Origin: Nemertoderma westbladi
Lineage: Eukaryota > Xenacoelomorpha > Nemertodermatida > Nemertodermatidae
DNA length: 64,000 bases
NCBI GenBank assembly: GCA_032718475.1
Contig: JAUCBJ010003330.1
Location: forward strand, 31,259-95,258
Direction: 5' to 3'
Both the position numbers and the translations under genes were made by a program. Positions within the stretch are counted from its first letter, which is position 1, and every line of letters starts with the position of its first letter. This document shows positions 1-11,935 of the stretch, piece after piece. The notes under the pieces are model-generated. The model did not search any database, had not been told where the DNA came from, and saw only the letters and a list, made by a program, of their open reading frames with translations.

Positions 1-1004
1 TTGGCGGACCGATCTCCCCAAACAAGCGTTGTCTGTTCGGCCTCTCCCCTCGCACTGCAGGTCTCGGACTGCGGAACCCGGTGTCCGAGGCGGCCCACTC
101 GTTCGACATATCGCGAGCTGGAACCTGGACTATCGCTATTGGGAGATCGGCAGTTCTCGCTCACGGACCACCGTAACTGTTTACAGCGAGCGCGGAAAGA
201 AAGACGGGACCAACAGCTCGGAAGGGAGAAGGCCAGTCTGGAGGCTGTGCTGGATGAGTTCCCACAGGCCCGCCGTCGGACGGTCGATCGCGCCGCCAAC
301 TTCCGCTCCAGTGGGTGGATTTCCTCCCTCCCGATAGCCGAACACCAACTTGATCTCTCCCCCATGTGCCGAGTCGGTGCGACGGGTGCGGGGCCGCCTT
401 CGATTTAAACCACGATATAAATTGTAAAAAAGGCGGCCTCGTAATCCAAAGACATAACGAGCTCCGGGATGTGGTCGGCGATCTCGCGGCGCGCGCGTTC
501 GGGCCCAGGAACGTCACCCTCGAGCCGGTGGTCCGCGAACAGCAGGGAGTAGACGGAACATCAGGCCATCGGTGTGATGTGGGGATTCGGGGTGCGCTAA
601 ACCCGCAGACCCAGGCGTTGATCGATATTCGGGTTGTAAACCTTGACGCCGGGTCATATGCGGGTCGCACCCCAATGTCTGTCCTCGAGTCGGCCGAAGA
701 CCAGAAGAAGAGGCTGTACGCGGACGCAGTGACGGCCCGACGGGGCGACTTCTCGCCGTTCGTCGCCTCCTGCGACGGAGTTCTCGCGCCGCAAGCGAAC
801 CATCTTCTCCGTGTGGTGGCAGACCGGCTGCACCGATCGTGGGGGCGGCCCTAAAGCGTCACAATGGGCTGGATCCGTACGCGGGTTCAGTTGGCTATTA
901 TTAGAGGGGCCACCCACTGTCTGCGGGGCTGCCGCACTAAGTGGAGGAGCGCTCAGGGGCCGGATGATGGCGCAGGGTTACCAGAAAGCTTGCAACCGGT
1001 ATAG
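1..1004 (+). pseudogene. 3' end of a non-LTR retrotransposon with restriction-like endonuclease C-terminus
   Basis: This is the C-terminal part of a LINE polyprotein whose 5' side lies outside the window. Frame 1 (to about 360) ends in a conserved stretch reading SGWISSLPIAEHQLDLS. Frame 3 (from 366) then has a zinc motif CDGCGAAFDLNHDINC (C-x2-C-x7-H-x3-C), RHNEL, and an Asp-containing segment DVGIRG...IDIRVV. This matches the CCHC plus PD-(D/E)xK-like endonuclease layout of R2-type and related LINEs, which nick the target DNA. A TAA at 852-854 interrupts the frame. The same frame then continues through a conserved tail (GWIRTRVQLAIIRGATHCLR) to a TAG at 1002-1004. Between 360 and 366 about 14 residues expected in this family are missing and the frame changes. 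The copy is therefore dead. Family assignment is from recall of related invertebrate elements. Confidence 0.8.
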
Positions 1005-2831
1005 TACTGTAGTACAAGCGCTGCTTTATACAGCGGCGTGTTAATAGGTATGAATTTTGTAAATAGTGTTGCCTGGCAACGATATTGGTGTAGGTAGGAT
1101 GTGGTGGAGGTGTATAGACTGTATAGTGTATATTTATGCTGATATATACATCTAAAGTTAATATACGGACTATATCACTTAAAAAAAAATATATAATATA
1201 CATGATGTACATTATATAGTAACCTATACAAATTTAACTTATTCAACAAATAATTTATAGGCCTTGCGAAATCATCTTACACGTATTTGTAAAAGTCATT
1301 CAGTACCTTTTAGAGCTACTGCGGCCGTATCAATCCTTAATACCAAAACCTAACGAGAAATTAATAACAACGACAACGGAGTGAATACTAGAGGTCTCGG
1401 ACCTAAAAAGTCGATATCGCTCACGATATCGCAAATTTTTCATGATTCTGCCACTCGCTTTTGGTTGTATGAAATTGAATCGGTAGGTTTGTACTATGTA
1501 TTTTAGTTTTGTTCTGTACTTAATTCTATAATCAAATTTGTTTAGTAGCAAATCTATATGCAGATTGACTTTATTCGTTTCGTTTCAACGCAACAATGTT
1601 GTGCCTTACAAAAACAATTATTCATCAATATTTATGAGAGACCGTAAAGAAGCAGATCCAAGTTATAGTATAGTAAGTTATAGTAAGTTAGAATGCATCA
1701 GTGGGTTGTAGCAACGGAAGCAGCAACCATAGGATTACCAAAAGAATTAAAATCTTGAAATCCCTAACTAACCTTTGAAATATCTTTTATAAGTTAACTA
1801 TTAACCGGAACTGCTAGCTTTCCAACATATCATACATGTGATAATGAACTTTTTATCCTCATTTATTCAGGCATTTTATTCCGGCTTGCTTTTATACAGT
1901 ATTTTGTAGCACGAAAACTCTTATTAGCAGATAGGGAATGAAGTTGGTGGGACTCTTGAGGCCATTAAAGTTAAATAGAATATTGATTTCTAAACTTATA
2001 CGTTCTCAGTTGCATCCATTTATTCAACAGTTAAACCAGTTAATTAAGCCGATATTCTGTTTATTTATTATTACCAAATCTATATGAATATGTACAGTAT
2101 AATCACCATGTATGTATGTACAATATGTTGCACGTCGTCAGATTTCACTCGCGTAGACTGCTTTTGGGCTCAATTAAAGGATTTAATGAAGGCAAGGAAG
2201 GGTCTTTCACCACGTGGATATAAAAATGGAAGTTAATTATTTACCGTATGGCCATTTCACCCTCGCGGGCGTCTTCAGCGGTAAAATCAATTAAAATAGT
2301 GTTAAAATATAATTAAATTTAAAAAATAGTTCACAATTTAAAAGTTTAGGGTACCTATCAAGCAGCATTTACAGTTAATTAATGGGAAATTTACATTGAA
2401 ATATTAATTAGGGCCTAATTAGAACAGTGAAACGTTGTGAGTACCGGTAGTGCAGTTGCATAGTTGTGGTGGGGCTACAACCTTAGCACTGACTGCCGGT
2501 CAGCAGGTTGCATCCGTGTACCGTGTGTACGATACTGTTGCAATTTTACAGTAGATGCTAAAAAAATATCCAAGTAAACATAATTTATACAGTAGGTAGT
2601 TAATGATAAGGAATGATTGATAATATTGATGGGATGACTGATAAGGATATCTTAGAAATAGAGTTGCAGCTAAATGCAAACCAGATATGTACTAAAGCCG
2701 AACAGCGGGAACATGTACATGTACAACTTTACCGAGAGCGTGACAATGTCCGACTCAACGATAAAGATGTAATGTACAGAACAATTCATTATAAAACGTA
2801 ATTACAGTATAAATAGTAAATAGTTAATAAA
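1005..2831. other. AT-rich intergenic stretch, no gene seen
   Basis: I see no ORF with recognisable protein features on either strand and no strong tandem repeat. It begins with what is probably the 3' untranslated tail of the LINE fragment to its left. The short open frames here look like chance. Confidence 0.5.
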
Positions 2832-3075
2832 CTAATAACTTACTGTAGGACTATTGTACCTATTTTTACATTGCACACGGAGGTGAGATTTAACTGCAGA
2901 TTTAAAAGAATGTTGATTATTTAGGTTTTTAATTTCATTAGGCAGAGCGTTCCAATTTTTAATGCCTTTAAAAAATAAAGTATCAGATTCGAAGGATTTA
3001 CAATTAGAGTGGTATTGCCAGACCTGCCTATATAATAGAGACAGGGTACCCCCAAAGCAGACTGATTCGGATCAT
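2832..3075 (-). pseudogene. C-terminal end of a CR1/Jockey-like LINE reverse transcriptase ORF
   Basis: Reading the minus strand from 3075 down to a TAG at 2832-2834 gives about 80 codons without a stop. They carry the typical LINE ending FFKGIKNWNALPNEIKNL followed by HSFKSAVKSHL and a short basic tail. The WNALP/FK pattern is the usual last segment of CR1-, L2- and Jockey-type polymerase ORFs. There is no in-frame Met because this is a 5'-truncated copy. Nothing upstream of 3075 continues the frame (TGA there), so only the end of the element is present. Confidence 0.75.
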
Positions 3076-3163
3076 CCGAGACCGTTAGACTCGCGGCCCC
3101 CCATGGGTAGGTTACAGGAAGAAGATGAGCCAAACGATCCCGGGTTCGAGATCTATATAGATC

Positions 3164-3200
3164 GAGGTCTGTAGACAGTTCGACTGGTTGGGTAAGTCTC
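3164..3200 (+). repeat. 37-bp fragment of BEL gag sequence
   Basis: It matches 8525-8561 inside the gag of BEL element 1 with about five mismatches over 37 bases. It lies immediately left of the 5' LTR-like repeat of element 1. This suggests element 1 landed in, or beside, an older copy of a related element. Confidence 0.65.
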
Positions 3201-3201
3201 A

Positions 3202-4310
3202 TGTAAAAGCTTTTGCGGACATATCAAGTCATTTTCACGCAATGCGCAGAATACTCTAAAATAGTCCTCAAATTGTTCAGCTACGCATCGGAAAGAAGTT
3301 AGAACCAAGATGACGAAATCTGTCAGCTGATTCTCTGTGTACGTGGAGGTTTCTTTGTTCTGTCTTATTCAGCCAATCAGAGCAATTTTCACTTTACGGC
3401 TAACAGAGACCTACCTGAGAAACTCGCGCAATGCATGATGGTCATTATTTTTCTGAGAATTAGATTCAGCTCAGAATTCTGGGCTTCTGTACCGAAGTTT
3501 CAGACTTTGGCCCGGGAATATCTGATGGCCTTGGTTATAGGAACGTAAATCTATTAACTGAATCATCACTGAACATAACTGCATCATACTGGTCATACAT
3601 TTCATATGACTCTCATTTCACATCTGTTCACCGCACTGTTTTACTTCTGTTTTATATAGTATTAATTGTTGTTTATACTAATGGATGTTATATTTGGAGA
3701 ATAACGATAAATAATCATAAACCCCTCAATCTTATTGATTACTGAGGTAAGAGGAAAAGAGTATACCGGTAGCAACTGCGACTTAAATTATAGTGGTTTT
3801 TGTGAATTAAATGCTATTTCATAATCCCTACGTGTGTCAGTTGCAATTATATATGATCAAATTCAGTGACGGTCGGCAAATTAGTGTGAAGTAGTGTAAA
3901 GTATTGTGAAGTCGTGTGAAGTAGTGTGAAGGTTAATAAAGCATCTCCTAAAGAATGCGCTATTTACGAAACTCTGTGGCCATCTAGTTGTGATTAGTAT
4001 AAGTCATAACTCTGTTTTTATACTTAAAGCGCCACGTCCTAAAGGAACTGTTAATATTTCCCCGAAAGTAAATATAGTTGTCAGAGATTATATAGTAGCG
4101 ATCAATCGAATAATACAGAGTAGTCTACACTGCAATACTTCCTAAGGAACCCAAATCCAGTCTCCCACACCGTGGGTCATACGCATGGACTGGCTTCGGC
4201 AGATGTAACTTCAGTATACCAGGTAATTGGTAAGGGCTAAAGTCGATTTATAAACAAAAGGACAATTAAAATTGGCAGGTTAAACTGCTAAAGGTCTAAA
4301 AGCACGAACA
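3202..4310 (+). repeat. 5' LTR-like repeat of BEL element 1
   Basis: This 1,109-bp block is repeated, strongly similar throughout, at 16223-18844 (there interrupted by an insertion). It begins TGTAAAAGC and ends GCACGAACA, so it has the TG...CA ends of an LTR, and the two copies bracket gag, pol and a downstream ORF in the same orientation. Both copies contain TTAATAAAG, a candidate polyadenylation signal. A 10-bp motif (TGTGAAGTAG-like, near 3890-3935) is present about five times here but about twice in the other copy. I find no 5-bp target duplication and no obvious primer binding site after 4310, so the LTR call is an inference from position and ends. Confidence 0.65.
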
Positions 4311-6068
4311 TTAATAGATTTTGTTCTTTATTGTGCAGTAGGCAATAAAGTCGAATGTACCGGTAGGACGGTAAACTGTAGGCCTAATAACCCGAACCGG
4401 TACTTACCTAGTATTATTTCGATTGTGATATATTAGTAGGCTGTTTAAGAGAGTAGGGACTGTACACCCCTTATTTCTTTTAGAGCTTACATATTTCTGT
4501 CAGTTTTATTTTCAGTTTTATTTCTGTCAGTATAATATTCAGCAGAAGGCGTGTAAGCCTGCTCAGATTGTATAAATAATTTGTAGGTCGGATTGTTGTC
4601 TAACTGTTGTTAGGTCTGAGGCGATTGCAGTGTATGTAGAGTGTCTGTCCGATAAAGTGCTAGTTAGGAAGGTGGAGGCATCCAGTGCTGTAAGGTAAAT
4701 CCTCCCCGAAAGAATAAGCCGTACTACTTGGTTAGAACGCCTACTAACTAACCATTTCGGAGTTTGCATATACTGTAGTTTATTTAGGCTTGACAGTAGT
4801 CTGCCAGCATTTGGTCTGTGTTTTATTTGAATAGTCTGTACGGGTAGCGTAATATTTATTAATCAGAGTTTATGCGAGTATTCGCAACCTCCAACTCCCC
4901 AAGTTAATTCCTTACAGTAATTGTGCTTGTTATACATACCGTTATAGTTAAAATACCCCAGTACTACATCAGGGCTGCTTGGCGTAGGTAAAGACTGGTG
5001 ATTTTGTGCTCCGGTCACTCCAGCAGATACCGTGGTTCTTTTGGCTGTTCACGTATATTTAACTGCTGGTTATTTGTTGTATAAGTACTTGTACCTAATT
5101 TAGGGTTTAGAGTACAGTGCTTTCCGAAAGTAATTTAGTGTATTGGCGGTATATTTGTGTTGTAACGTAGTTAATAGGTCCGTTACCTCTGGTTGGCTTC
5201 GATAATTAACCTCTAGGTATAGGACACTCCGGGTACATAATGTAGTACTTATAGTTTAAGACTATAAGTCGTCAGACGGTGGCATTTCCTTATCTGGACA
5301 ACGCAACTTACTTACTACTAATTTATTGGTTTCAAATACCGTAATTTCCTGTCAGTTAGTAAGAACCAGAAATTCTAACTCCTTGTTAGGCTGGTTTGTA
5401 GATTTCTTGTTAAATTACCCTAAAAAATTGTACATGTAACTTGTTTATTGTTTATTTAGAGATTGTGTAATCTCAACCCGATTCGTAAGTAATTGTAGTG
5501 ATAAGTAACTTAGTTAAGTAGAATTATCAGTATCAGTGTCTAACAAGTAGCACTCCACTGAAAGCGTTCAGCTTCTGTGTAGTGACTTCTTACACAGAAA
5601 TAATAACATTTATTTCAAATATTGACAAAACCCATTACGGGTATATATATATTTATAAATCAACTCAACCAGATTTATAAAATAGTAGGCCTGTTATACA
5701 TCAATTAGGTCTTAATATCAGTTGAACTACTGCTTAATATCAGTAATAAAGTAAAGGGAAGTAATCCCTAAAATTCAGAAAATCAGTTATTATTAAATAA
5801 TTGACATTACCGGTATTTACGGAAAGCTTTATTATATTTTTTATAAATTAGGCTAAACTTATATGCCGGTATTCTGTGACTGATCCTTAGTCTGTAATAA
5901 TACTTATATATATACTATAAGTGTATACTGGTATTCTAATATTAAATATATACCACTTTACATTGAGTAGCGATATCGGTAACTACTAGGCTGACAGTTG
6001 ATACTGCTTTCCCCTAGACTTGCTTTAACTGTTATTATAGTAGTAGGCATTCAACTGTAAAATAAATC
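4311..6068 (+). other. Long leader of BEL element 1 between LTR and gag
   Basis: About 1.75 kb without a convincing coding frame separates the 5' LTR-like repeat from the first gag ATG at 6069. It is AT-rich, with no tandem repeat I could see. A leader this long is unusual for a BEL element, so other insertions may be hidden here. Confidence 0.45.
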
Positions 6069-7580
6069 ATGTCTGACACAAAACAAACACTGTCAGATAG
6101 TCTCTTAGAAAGTGTTAGAATGAGTGTCAGAAAGTGTCTTAAAAAGATCTGTGACCCAGATCAAAGTATAGAACATCCTAGAACGATGGAAGAACTAAGG
6201 TCTATTGTAGAGACGCAATGGAACTTCCCCGGACCCAGACTCCCGTTTAACTTATCAGAAGCTGCCTGGGAAGACTTATACCGAATGGGGATAGTAAGGG
6301 ACACTCGAGATCCAGCTGTATGGAAGAGGTCAGCAGCAGGATATGTCCAGGGATTCTTCAACTCCTTGGAACGACTAGAAGAACATTTATTTCAACAACC
6401 ACAAGGACCTCAAGAGCAGGGAGAGCTGCTTTATCAAGTGAGAGAACGTATCTTGCGGATCAGATTAATCCTTTCCGCCTTTGAGGAAGCCTCGAAGAGA
6501 AGCCAAGACACGTCGTTGCAAGTGGCTGTAAAGACTTGGTTCCAACGAGTGAATGTTAAAGTCCAGGGAACAACACGATGGAGGGTTCAGCTAACTGAAC
6601 GAGCAACCCACGGAGAATCGACAGATACAACCTTTTCTCATGTGGAAGGTAAGGCAGTATCTGAAAGACCTAAGAAGAAGGATGCTTTTGACATCTATCT
6701 GTCAGATTATCAACGATTTATAGATGACAAAGAGCCAAGAAGACGTCTAGCTGGCTTTCATCCCAATAGTGAGGGAGCCAAATTCGTGTTGGACTCTTTA
6801 GATGCGGAAATATTAGCTGCGGAGCAGGCTAAATTTGATGAAAGCATCCTCATCGCAATGGACCAAGAAGAACAAATAAAGAAAAGGCAAATAGAAGACT
6901 GAAAGTTAGCAGCAGCGGCGGCAGCGGCAGCGGAGGAAGCTGAAAGAAAAGTGTCAGTGGCAGCGGCAGCGGAAGAAGCTGAAAGAAAGGCGGCAGTAGC
7001 AGAAGCTGAAAGAAAAGCGGCAGTAGCAGAAGCTGAAAGAAAAGCGGCAGTGGCAGAGGCCGAAAGAAAGGCGGTAGCGGCAGTGGCAGAGGCCGAAAGA
7101 AAAGTGGTAGCGGCAGCGACAGTGGCAGAAGCAGAACGGAGAGCATCTGAAGCGACAGCCCAACTAGAGTTGGAGAACCTTCAGGCGAAACAAGATTACT
7201 TGAATAAACTAAGGGCGGCTACTCAGATGCAACTACTGATTCGATCTACTCCCAAAAGACAGGGATTTACCTCCTCTGATGAAGGTGATACAACGGATCT
7301 CGAGGGTAAAGGTAATAAATCTCGCTCAAGCGGATGTAGAAGAGTGCCACACCGGCAGAAGTTACCTAATTTACCTCCTGCAGTAAGAAGGGAACTAGCT
7401 AATGTAGACTTAAGTAATCAAGAACCTACAGACCAAATTACTAGGGTAGAAAGACTCCCTACTATAGTAGATGAACCCGAAATAATTAGGCCTGTTAGCG
7501 AAGCCACCCCTGTGATAGAGCCCCTTTATTTATTCATTTCCACTACGTTCCAGAACCTAACTCTAAATTCCCTTTGCACA
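6069..7580 (+). pseudogene. BEL element 1 gag, N-terminal half
   Basis: The frame opens at ATG 6069 and runs 277 codons to a TGA at 6900-6902. It then continues in the same frame through an Ala/Glu/Arg/Lys-rich repeat and a hydrophilic linker to about 7570. After that the coding signal moves to another frame (7574-9478), implying a frameshift. The first part is charged, predicted helical and has no enzyme motif, as expected for a structural capsid-precursor region. It opens with MSDT, as does the gag of element 3 on the other strand, and both are followed by an Ala/Glu-rich coiled-coil-like stretch, so the two gags are probably related. The single TGA and the frameshift mark this copy as decayed. 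Confidence 0.65.
6903..7140 (+). repeat. 27-bp tandem coding repeat (AVAEAERKA) in gag
   Basis: Units close to AVAEAERKA (27 bp per 9 residues) recur several times, with degenerate flanking units rich in GCGGCAG. The predicted protein is a strongly charged helix or coiled coil, a plausible assembly region. Copy number probably varies between element copies. Confidence 0.8.
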
Positions 7581-9478
7581 GTACCAAACTACCTGTGCCC
7601 AGTAGACAACTGCTGGAATCCCAAACAGTCCTGGACGCCGAGCAAGACATTATTAACAAATTGTCTCCCGTCGTCCCGATGCGCCATCCAGCTACTACGT
7701 TGGCGACTCCCGCCTCTGCGGTTGAGTGGATGGACGAAGGACGACGGGGGATGGAGCAATTGCTCGGACAGCTGGAAAGTAATAAAATTAAGTCTTCCAA
7801 GCAAGTCCGAGAATTGGAAGGGACTGTTCAACTGTTAAAGGGAACAGTGAGAGAGAGTAGGTCAGAGCTGCAAGAAGTACAGCAAAATATCGCTCTAGAG
7901 CGCGATAAATTAGCAAACATACAAATGGGTATACCACCACCCCCTGTAACAATGTGTCAGCCCGTTAGGTCTGAAGTATTTCATGCGCAAGGTGTGGAGC
8001 CTACACGCATCTATACTGCTAGCAAAGTAGAAACTCCCATAGTAAACCCTATTAAGGGTATTTATAAACCTGTTGATAATGATATTCCATACAGATCTGA
8101 TAATAATCCGAGAAATTTATATACCGATAATTCGATATTAAATAATACGATGGCTCAAGAAAGTTTTATACGTCAAATGGCTAGAACCGAAGCCCGTCAA
8201 GCGGTAAAAGTTGGAGAGGTCGTCAAGTTCAATGGAGATGAGATGAAATGGTTACCTTTTAATGAATATTACAAGGATAACATACAGAACTCCATACTAT
8301 CTAATGGAGAGAAACTAACATTCCTCATCGAGTGCTTGGAAGGACCTCCCAAGTTAATGGCGTTAAAGTTTATTGGACATCCAGACGGATTGAGACAAGT
8401 TTGGGATACATTAAACATCAGGTATGGTAATAGGACTAACATAGCTAGGTATCTGTATGCGAAATTAGTAGCGCCCCGAAAGTTTCTTAGCAGCAGGATT
8501 ATAGAGTTTTCCGATGAGATTCAGGAGATCTGTAGACAGCAAGACTGGTTAGGTAAGTCTCCGGAATACCAGAGTTCTATGGTCGTTGGAGCCGTAGCAT
8601 CAACTTTGCCAAAGGGTGGAGTAGGTACTCGCTGGGACAAAAAGGTTCTCTATATGATGGACCAGCAACAAAGAGACCCTACCATGGCTGATCTCATGTC
8701 ATTCTTAAATGGAGTGGTAAGATTACAGCTCCTAAAGCAGTCCAGAGAGAAGACACTGGAAAGTAAGGTAAGTGAAAAACCCGTTACTAGGAGAAAGGTA
8801 ACACCAGTGTGTTATACGGGCGATGGTGAAAGCCAAACTTCCTACGACGAGAACAGCGGCAAGGACACCGAAAGATCTTATTATGTCAATAAAATAAAGA
8901 AAGACGTAAGTAAATCTAAGTCTCGAACCAGTGACAGGAGAGAACAGGTAACAACTCCCCCTATGTATCCTAAGAGAATTCATGGAAGAAAGCCCGAAGA
9001 AAGAGCAAGTGTACACAACACGACGCAGGTTAAGGTAAGTAACATCAAACCTAAATGTGTATTGTGCGACGGGCCATATCGCTTGAGTGGGTGTGATGAA
9101 TTCTTAAAGAAATCCCTGAAGGATAGACGTGATGTCATGTGGGATAAGCGGTTGTGTTATAATTGCCTCAGACGAGGACATCAACGACGGACCTGTTACT
9201 CAGACGCGAGGTGTGCTAAGTGCGGCACGAAACATCATATCTTGCTGCACACAGAATTTGACAGGACCCGTATGAGTCAGGTAAGTGAACCCGAACTACA
9301 TGTCCAATTCAGTGATGTGAACGAAACTGACCACAGTTCGGAGATGGAAGGATTCTACACGGACGAATTCTCAGACGAAAATGAATCCTGTTATATGATC
9401 AACACAACTGTGTTTCGAGCGCTTACGTATGAGACCGAAACAGAAGGAGAAGATCCTCGACTGTCTATTCCAGATTGA
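7574..9478 (+). pseudogene. BEL element 1 gag, C-terminal half with zinc knuckles
   Basis: This 634-codon frame begins inside a linker, has a helical segment (roughly residues 60-120), then a capsid-like region including VVKFNGDEMKWLPF, the BEL counterpart of the pkFsGd gag core. It ends in the characteristic BEL zinc region: CVLCDG...SGC, CYNCLRRGHQRRTC (C-x2-C-x4-H-x4-C), CAKCGTKHHILLH. The last of these, with HH-LLH, is typical of BEL/Pao gag just ahead of the protease. A TGA at 9476-9478 separates it from the protease, which lies in the same frame. In related elements gag and pol are often one frame, so the TGA is probably a mutation, though a recoded stop cannot be excluded. Confidence 0.85.
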
Positions 9479-9754
9479 CAGCCCTCTTGGAAAGCGCCAA
9501 CTTCATCTGTTGGTATCCGAGAATTCCCGGTGGTGCAACTGAGGGTGCATGGAATAGGGAGGAGCTTAATAGTAAACGCCCTCCTTGACTCCGGCAGTAC
9601 AGGCACCTTTATCGACAAAGACCTAGCCGAAGATATCTTTGCTGGTCAACCAAAGTTCCGAACCAAACTGAACCTTTCCGGAATTATGCAGGTTTGGAAA
9701 TCCGCAGTAGCCACAGATTACTACGTGGGTGCGTCGTCCACTCCCCAGGATTAA
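9479..9754 (+). pseudogene. BEL element 1 aspartic protease
   Basis: It is in the same frame as the preceding gag and contains the protease signature ALLDSGSTGTFIDKDLA. DSG is the catalytic triad of a retroelement aspartic protease, which cleaves the polyprotein. The frame stops at a TAA (9752-9754). It reopens downstream in the same frame with sequence typical of the BEL protease-to-RT linker, so this is an interrupted domain rather than a separate protein. Confidence 0.8.
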
Positions 9755-10603
9755 CTAGGAGAAAATAGTGTAAGGTCAGTCAAGATGGTGGCGATAAAGA
9801 ACTTTGCTATTAGCCAAGTGGAGCCTTACAACTGGGATGAAGATCATTTTATCCAGAAACACGACATACCTAGATTCAGGACCGATTATCCAGGGGTACA
9901 GATTTTGCTCGGCCAAAATGCGCACGAGGCGCTTGAGACATTAGAAAAACGACCTGCTCGACCGCGACCACTCCAGACGTATGCGGGAAGAACAAGAGTA
10001 GGTTGGTACTTCACTGGACCTTCCCATAGGACTTTACTGGAAAGACTCCCAAGTGAACGAGTCCACCAGGTGAGTGAATGGGAGGAAAATATAAGTGAAG
10101 AAGGAATTCCAGCCGAGGAAACCCCATACCCCTCAGATAACGAAGATAAACATATACTCAGTCGCTCTAATATAAATCAATGGAGACATTGCCCTGGGAC
10201 GATCAATCCAGCTGACATCGCTTCCAGAGGAGCAACTCCTCAAAAATTGATAGATACTCCAGACTGGTTAGGTGGACCCGACTTCCTGAGTAAAGAAGAG
10301 GAGGAATGGCCCCCTCATCTCACCACGGCGGAGATTAGACAAGCCAAGGGAGGAGAGAAAGTCAAACCTAAAACCCGGACGAGTAAATCAAAGTTATTTA
10401 AACCCGTGATAGATCTGTCTATACTACACACCTCCGGTGACGACGCTGTGGATTTAAACACACCCACGGATGTTACAAGAAATACGAATAAATCCGTTAT
10501 AGAAATCAGGGAAAGAGACGGGAAATCTGGAACACCAGACGTCTCGCAAGGACTCTCCCCTCTCCTACAAAGAGCAACAGATCATTATAGCTCCTGGGAT
10601 TGA
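9755..10603 (+). pseudogene. BEL element 1 pol linker fused to RNase H end (RT deleted)
   Basis: The first part (to about 10130) has the usual BEL segment after the protease, including PGVQILLGQN and TRVGWYFTGP. The next recognisable part, WRHCPGTINPADIASRG, is the very end of RNase H, followed by the linker WLGGPDFL towards integrase. The whole RT palm with its YxDD motif and most of RNase H, roughly 500-600 residues, are missing with the frame preserved. The junction lies near 10140-10165. The frame ends at TGA 10601-10603, at a position where related elements have Arg after SSWD. This copy cannot make RT and would depend on another element. Confidence 0.8.
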
Positions 10604-11935
10604 CTTTGCAAGGCCGTTGTGTACCTAAAAAGATGTTTCCATCATCACTATTCCAGGACGAAGATCACTAATGATACTGCTCCAATAGTATCTGAAAAGG
10701 TCCATGCTACTGAAGATCTTCCCACTTATAGAGTGTCTGATAGGTTTCTGACTGAGAAGATCAGTTACCAAGAACATGATGATACCAATAAGCAGATACT
10801 GAGACTCCTGCAATGTTACGAAGATTCCAATAAGTATTTCCTGTTGTGGAGAAATCCACAGATGCGCTTAAGGGATCGATTCTCTAGTACAATGATAGAT
10901 GGGTTAATACGTGTCGGAGGGAGATTAACCAATGCTCCATTGTCCTTTGACACTAAGTTTCCCATACTCATTAGAAATCTTGAAATACAAATCAAGATGA
11001 TTGTAGATGTTCACAGTAGGCTTTACCATGCTGGTAGAGAACGAGTTCTTAGCGAAATTCGAACTCGCTATTATTTCCACAAGCCCCGTAGAGCTCTGAA
11101 CCAAGTTCTTAGGAACTGTATACCCTGTAGGAAAGCATTTAGTAGGCCTTTAACACAGCGAGAGGCAGAATTACCTAGGGAACGAGTAAGCTGTTATGAA
11201 CCACCCTTTACTAATACCGGTGTGGATTTATTTGGCCCTATTGAAGTATATCGTGCTAGGACTATAGACGAGCGATGGTGTGTCATCTTTGTCTGTATGA
11301 CTTGTAGAGCGATCCATCTAGATATGGTGAACGATCTATCTACCAACAGCTTCATACTGAGTTTATGCCGACAGATCGCTCGTTTTGGGACTAGCAACAC
11401 TATGAGATCCGACAAAGGAACAAACTTCATTGGCGCCAATAATGCTTACGTGAAAGATTGGAACCAAAGACAGGTGGACGATCAGCTAAGGGTAACAGCA
11501 TCTAGCTGGACCTTCAACGCCACCGACGCCCCTTGGTGGGGAGGAAGTTGGGAGAGCCTAATACGAAGCGTGAAGACCGCATTTCACTTTATAGTGCTGT
11601 GCCGCTTGTATCTCACCGACGAACTTTTGCGGACGTTAATGGAAGAAATCTCCGCCTATCTTAATGAGAGACCGCTTATGCCAGTCTCATCGAGTCCCGA
11701 CTCCCTAGAAGCGCTAACCCCCGCGCATTTCCTACTAAAGAAACCTGTAGCCATGCTCCCTCAATCGGAAATCACAGACGGAGACGAATACTGCCGACAA
11801 ACTTGGCAGCTTATGCAGTTATTATCCTGTCGTTTCGCTGACCATTTTGAAAAACATTACCTCGAGACTCATATATCCGATGATGGTTTAGTGCGATCGG
11901 TAGCCTGGAATTGTATTCGAAACACAACAACTTAA
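10604..11935 (+). pseudogene. BEL element 1 integrase
   Basis: Integrase joins the DNA copy to host DNA. Visible parts in order: an HHCC-type zinc region (around YHAGRERVLSEIRTRYYF and CIPCRK), then the DDE core with TGVDLFGP (near residue 200), RSDKGTNF (near 262) and GGSWESLIRSVK (near 308). All three acidic residues are present. The C-terminal part is cut short. After HFEKHYLE the sequence jumps to DDGLVRSV, so some 50 residues containing the usual EYL..L..R.KW and GD.V segment are missing. It follows the same frame as gag and protease. Confidence 0.85.
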
